Of a DNA stretch of 41,478 nucleotides, positions 40,097 to 41,478 are shown piece by piece. This DNA is from JAFGQJ01 sp964588525. GTDB taxonomy: Bacteria > Spirochaetota > Spirochaetia > SZUA-6 > DRHE01. The DNA lies in the NCBI GenBank assembly GCA_964588525.1, contig CAZPQC010000018.1, positions 1-41,478 of the forward strand, in the 5' to 3' direction. Both the position numbers and the translations under genes were made by a program. The notes under the pieces are model-generated. The model was given only the letters and a program-made list of their open reading frames with translations, did no database searches and had not been told where the DNA came from. The stretch's first letter is position 1, and the number at the start of each line of letters is the position of its first letter.

Positions 40097-41167
40097 ATGG
40101 GACTACGTACCGTTTGCATCCTCTACGGCGGCCGATCCGGCGAGCACGAGGTCTCCTGCCGTTCCGCCGCCTCGGTTTCCAGGAACCTCGATCCGAATGA
40201 ATACAGGCAGGTGCTGATCGGGATCGACAAGGCGGGCCGATGGCACCTTCAGCGGGAGCCGCGCTTTCAGCGCGCCGACTACGGAGAGAGGCTCGAGGTG
40301 GTGCCGGGAGCCGAGCCGGTGGCGGTCGTTCCGGGCCAGGGTCTCGGCACACCTTCCGGGACCATCGACGCGGACGTCGTGTTCCCGGTTCTCCACGGCA
40401 CCTTCGGCGAAGACGGAACTGTTCAGGGGTTGCTGGAGATGGCGGACATTGCCTACGTCGGCTCCGGCGTGCTGGGAAGCTCCCTGGCCATGGACAAACA
40501 GAAGACCAAAGAGGTTTGGCGGCAATCCGGGCTGCCCGTCGTGGATTTTGTGGTGCTGCGGGACGGATCGGCCGGGAGCGCAGCGGCGGCATTGGAGCGC
40601 TTCCCCCTGCCGGTGTTCGTGAAACCGGTAACGGCCGGATCCTCGGTGGGGATCACCAAGGTGCACGGCCGGGATGAGCTTCAAGGCGCGATAGCCGAGG
40701 CGCTTCGTTACGATGTAAAGGTCATGGTGGAGCCGGCCGTCGACGCCCGGGAGATTGAATGCGCCGTGCTGGGTAACGAGTCGGCGCAAGCCTTCACCCC
40801 CGGCGAAATCCTGCCGACCCACGAGTTTTACAGCTACGAGGCCAAGTACATCGATCCTGAAGGTGCGGAGCTGAAGCTGCCCGCTAATCTTCCCGTTCCC
40901 CTCGGCCGTGAGATCCGAAAGATCGCCGTGGCCGCCTTTCAGGCCGTGGAGTGTTCCGGCATGGCCCGGGTCGATTTCTTCGTGGAAAGAGCAGGCGACC
41001 GAATCCTCCTCAATGAGATCAACACCATTCCCGGATTCACCAACATCAGCATGTATCCCAAGATGTGCGAGGCCGCCGGTGTCCCCTACCCCGAGCTTCT
41101 CGACCGCCTGATCGAACTGGCCCTGGAACGTCACGAAAAACGGAGATCCCTGCGCTACAGCCTCTAG
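40097..41167 (+). CDS. ddl: D-alanine--D-alanine ligase
   Basis: This 356-residue ATP-grasp enzyme makes D-Ala-D-Ala for peptidoglycan. The N-terminal motif is LYGGRSGEHEVSCRSAASV (about 7-25). ATP-binding KPVTAGSSVGITKV is near 176, with MVEPAVDAREIECAVLG near 212. The metal-binding and substrate region RILLNEINTIPGFTNISMYPKM is near 300. Length is normal. It is 78 nt downstream of the propeller/TPR gene but has its own -10 box. Confidence 0.96.
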   Translation: MGLRTVCILYGGRSGEHEVSCRSAASVSRNLDPNEYRQVLIGIDKAGRWHLQREPRFQRADYGERLEVVPGAEPVAVVPGQGLGTPSGTIDADVVFPVLHGTFGEDGTVQGLLEMADIAYVGSGVLGSSLAMDKQKTKEVWRQSGLPVVDFVVLRDGSAGSAAAALERFPLPVFVKPVTAGSSVGITKVHGRDELQGAIAEALRYDVKVMVEPAVDAREIECAVLGNESAQAFTPGEILPTHEFYSYEAKYIDPEGAELKLPANLPVPLGREIRKIAVAAFQAVECSGMARVDFFVERAGDRILLNEINTIPGFTNISMYPKMCEAAGVPYPELLDRLIELALERHEKRRSLRYSL

Positions 41168-41241
41168 GAGGCAAATGCTGGATTCGCCGTGATGAACGAG
41201 GTATATATAGTAGGGGAAAACGAGTAATGGGAGTAAATGCC

Positions 41242-41478
41242 ATGAGCGAGGGATTCGAACAATACCTGAAATCGATGCCCATCATCCCAGATGTGGCCGT
41301 CAAGATCCTCTCCATTACCGAAGACAAGCTGGACATCTCCTTCAAGGATTTGGAGAACATCATAAGAGTGGATCCAAGCCTGACCGCCAAGGTACTGAAG
41401 ATCGCCAACTCGGCAATGTACGGCCGGCAGCGGGAGATCAAGAGCCTGCAGACGGCCATCACCCTGCTCGGGTTCAAG
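41242..41478 (+). CDS. HDOD-domain protein (5' part, runs off the window)
   Basis: The frame runs MSEGFEQYLKSMPIIPDVAV, then KILSITEDKLDISFKDLENI and RVDPSLTAKVLKIANSAMYG, to GFK at the window edge. This is the N-terminal half of an HDOD domain, a catalytically inactive HD-GYP relative found in signalling and motility proteins. Starts at ATG 41227 or 41242 are both possible; 41242 is preferred because GGGAG lies 7 nt upstream. TATAGT at 41206-41211 is a likely -10. The rest is outside the window. Confidence 0.85.
   Translation, partial: MSEGFEQYLKSMPIIPDVAVKILSITEDKLDISFKDLENIIRVDPSLTAKVLKIANSAMYGRQREIKSLQTAITLLGFK

Noticed and set aside
40103..41134. 343-codon minus-strand frame opposite ddl
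   Set aside because: Antisense shadow of a clear ATP-grasp ligase.

Overview
The window is most likely chromosomal DNA of a free-living spirochaete-like bacterium (Spirochaetales grade). This is an inference from several hints: a secreted sugar-binding protein with an AFA|GGGG cleavage region, a MoxR/DUF58/transglutaminase/PQQ operon, a PHP-type PolX next to endonuclease III, a bacterial family-B DNA polymerase, and a MurE whose specificity motif is not the meso-DAP type. No rRNA, tRNA or CRISPR array was seen.

The window falls into two parts that differ visibly in base composition. The left part (about 1-15,550) is AT-richer and accessory. It opens with a HicAB toxin-antitoxin pair whose antitoxin tail is truncated. 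A frameshifted PIN-toxin remnant with a small partner follows, then a probable 5' fragment of a group II intron. Next is a catabolic region. On the minus strand lie a UroD-like methyltransferase-family protein, a LarA-type nickel-pincer racemase/epimerase, a broken iron-dependent alcohol dehydrogenase, and an NtrC-type response regulator overlapping its histidine kinase. Divergent from these is a ribose-type ABC importer (binding protein, permease, ATPase) preceded by a textbook sigma-54 -24/-12 promoter. It is followed by a stranded aldehyde:ferredoxin oxidoreductase C-terminus, a short-chain dehydrogenase and an intact iron-dependent alcohol dehydrogenase. The simplest reading is a transferred island for uptake and oxidation/epimerisation of a polyol, sugar or hydroxy acid, switched on by the two-component system through sigma-54 and partly decayed.

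The right part (about 15,580-41,478) is GC-rich and core-like. It holds a cyclophilin-like protein and a solitary long adenine methyltransferase. Divergent from the latter is a tightly overlapped MoxR - DUF58 - TgpA-like transglutaminase - PQQ lipoprotein operon. Then come a DUF362/ferredoxin protein with an apparent ATC start codon, GroEL, a VapBC module, a membrane protein with a spermidine-synthase-like domain lacking the catalytic Asp, and a nucleotide-cyclase-domain protein. An operon follows in which a second VapBC module overlaps polX, which overlaps nth. The window closes with family-B DNA polymerase, MurE, a secreted propeller/TPR protein, D-Ala-D-Ala ligase and the start of an HDOD protein.

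A recurring feature of the right part is that operon-first genes (cyclophilin-like, methyltransferase, moxR, both vapB genes, cyclase, polB, ddl) have a -10 box only 6-10 nt upstream of the start codon and no Shine-Dalgarno sequence. This suggests that leaderless transcription is common in this organism. Genes inside operons and in the left island use normal Shine-Dalgarno sequences.
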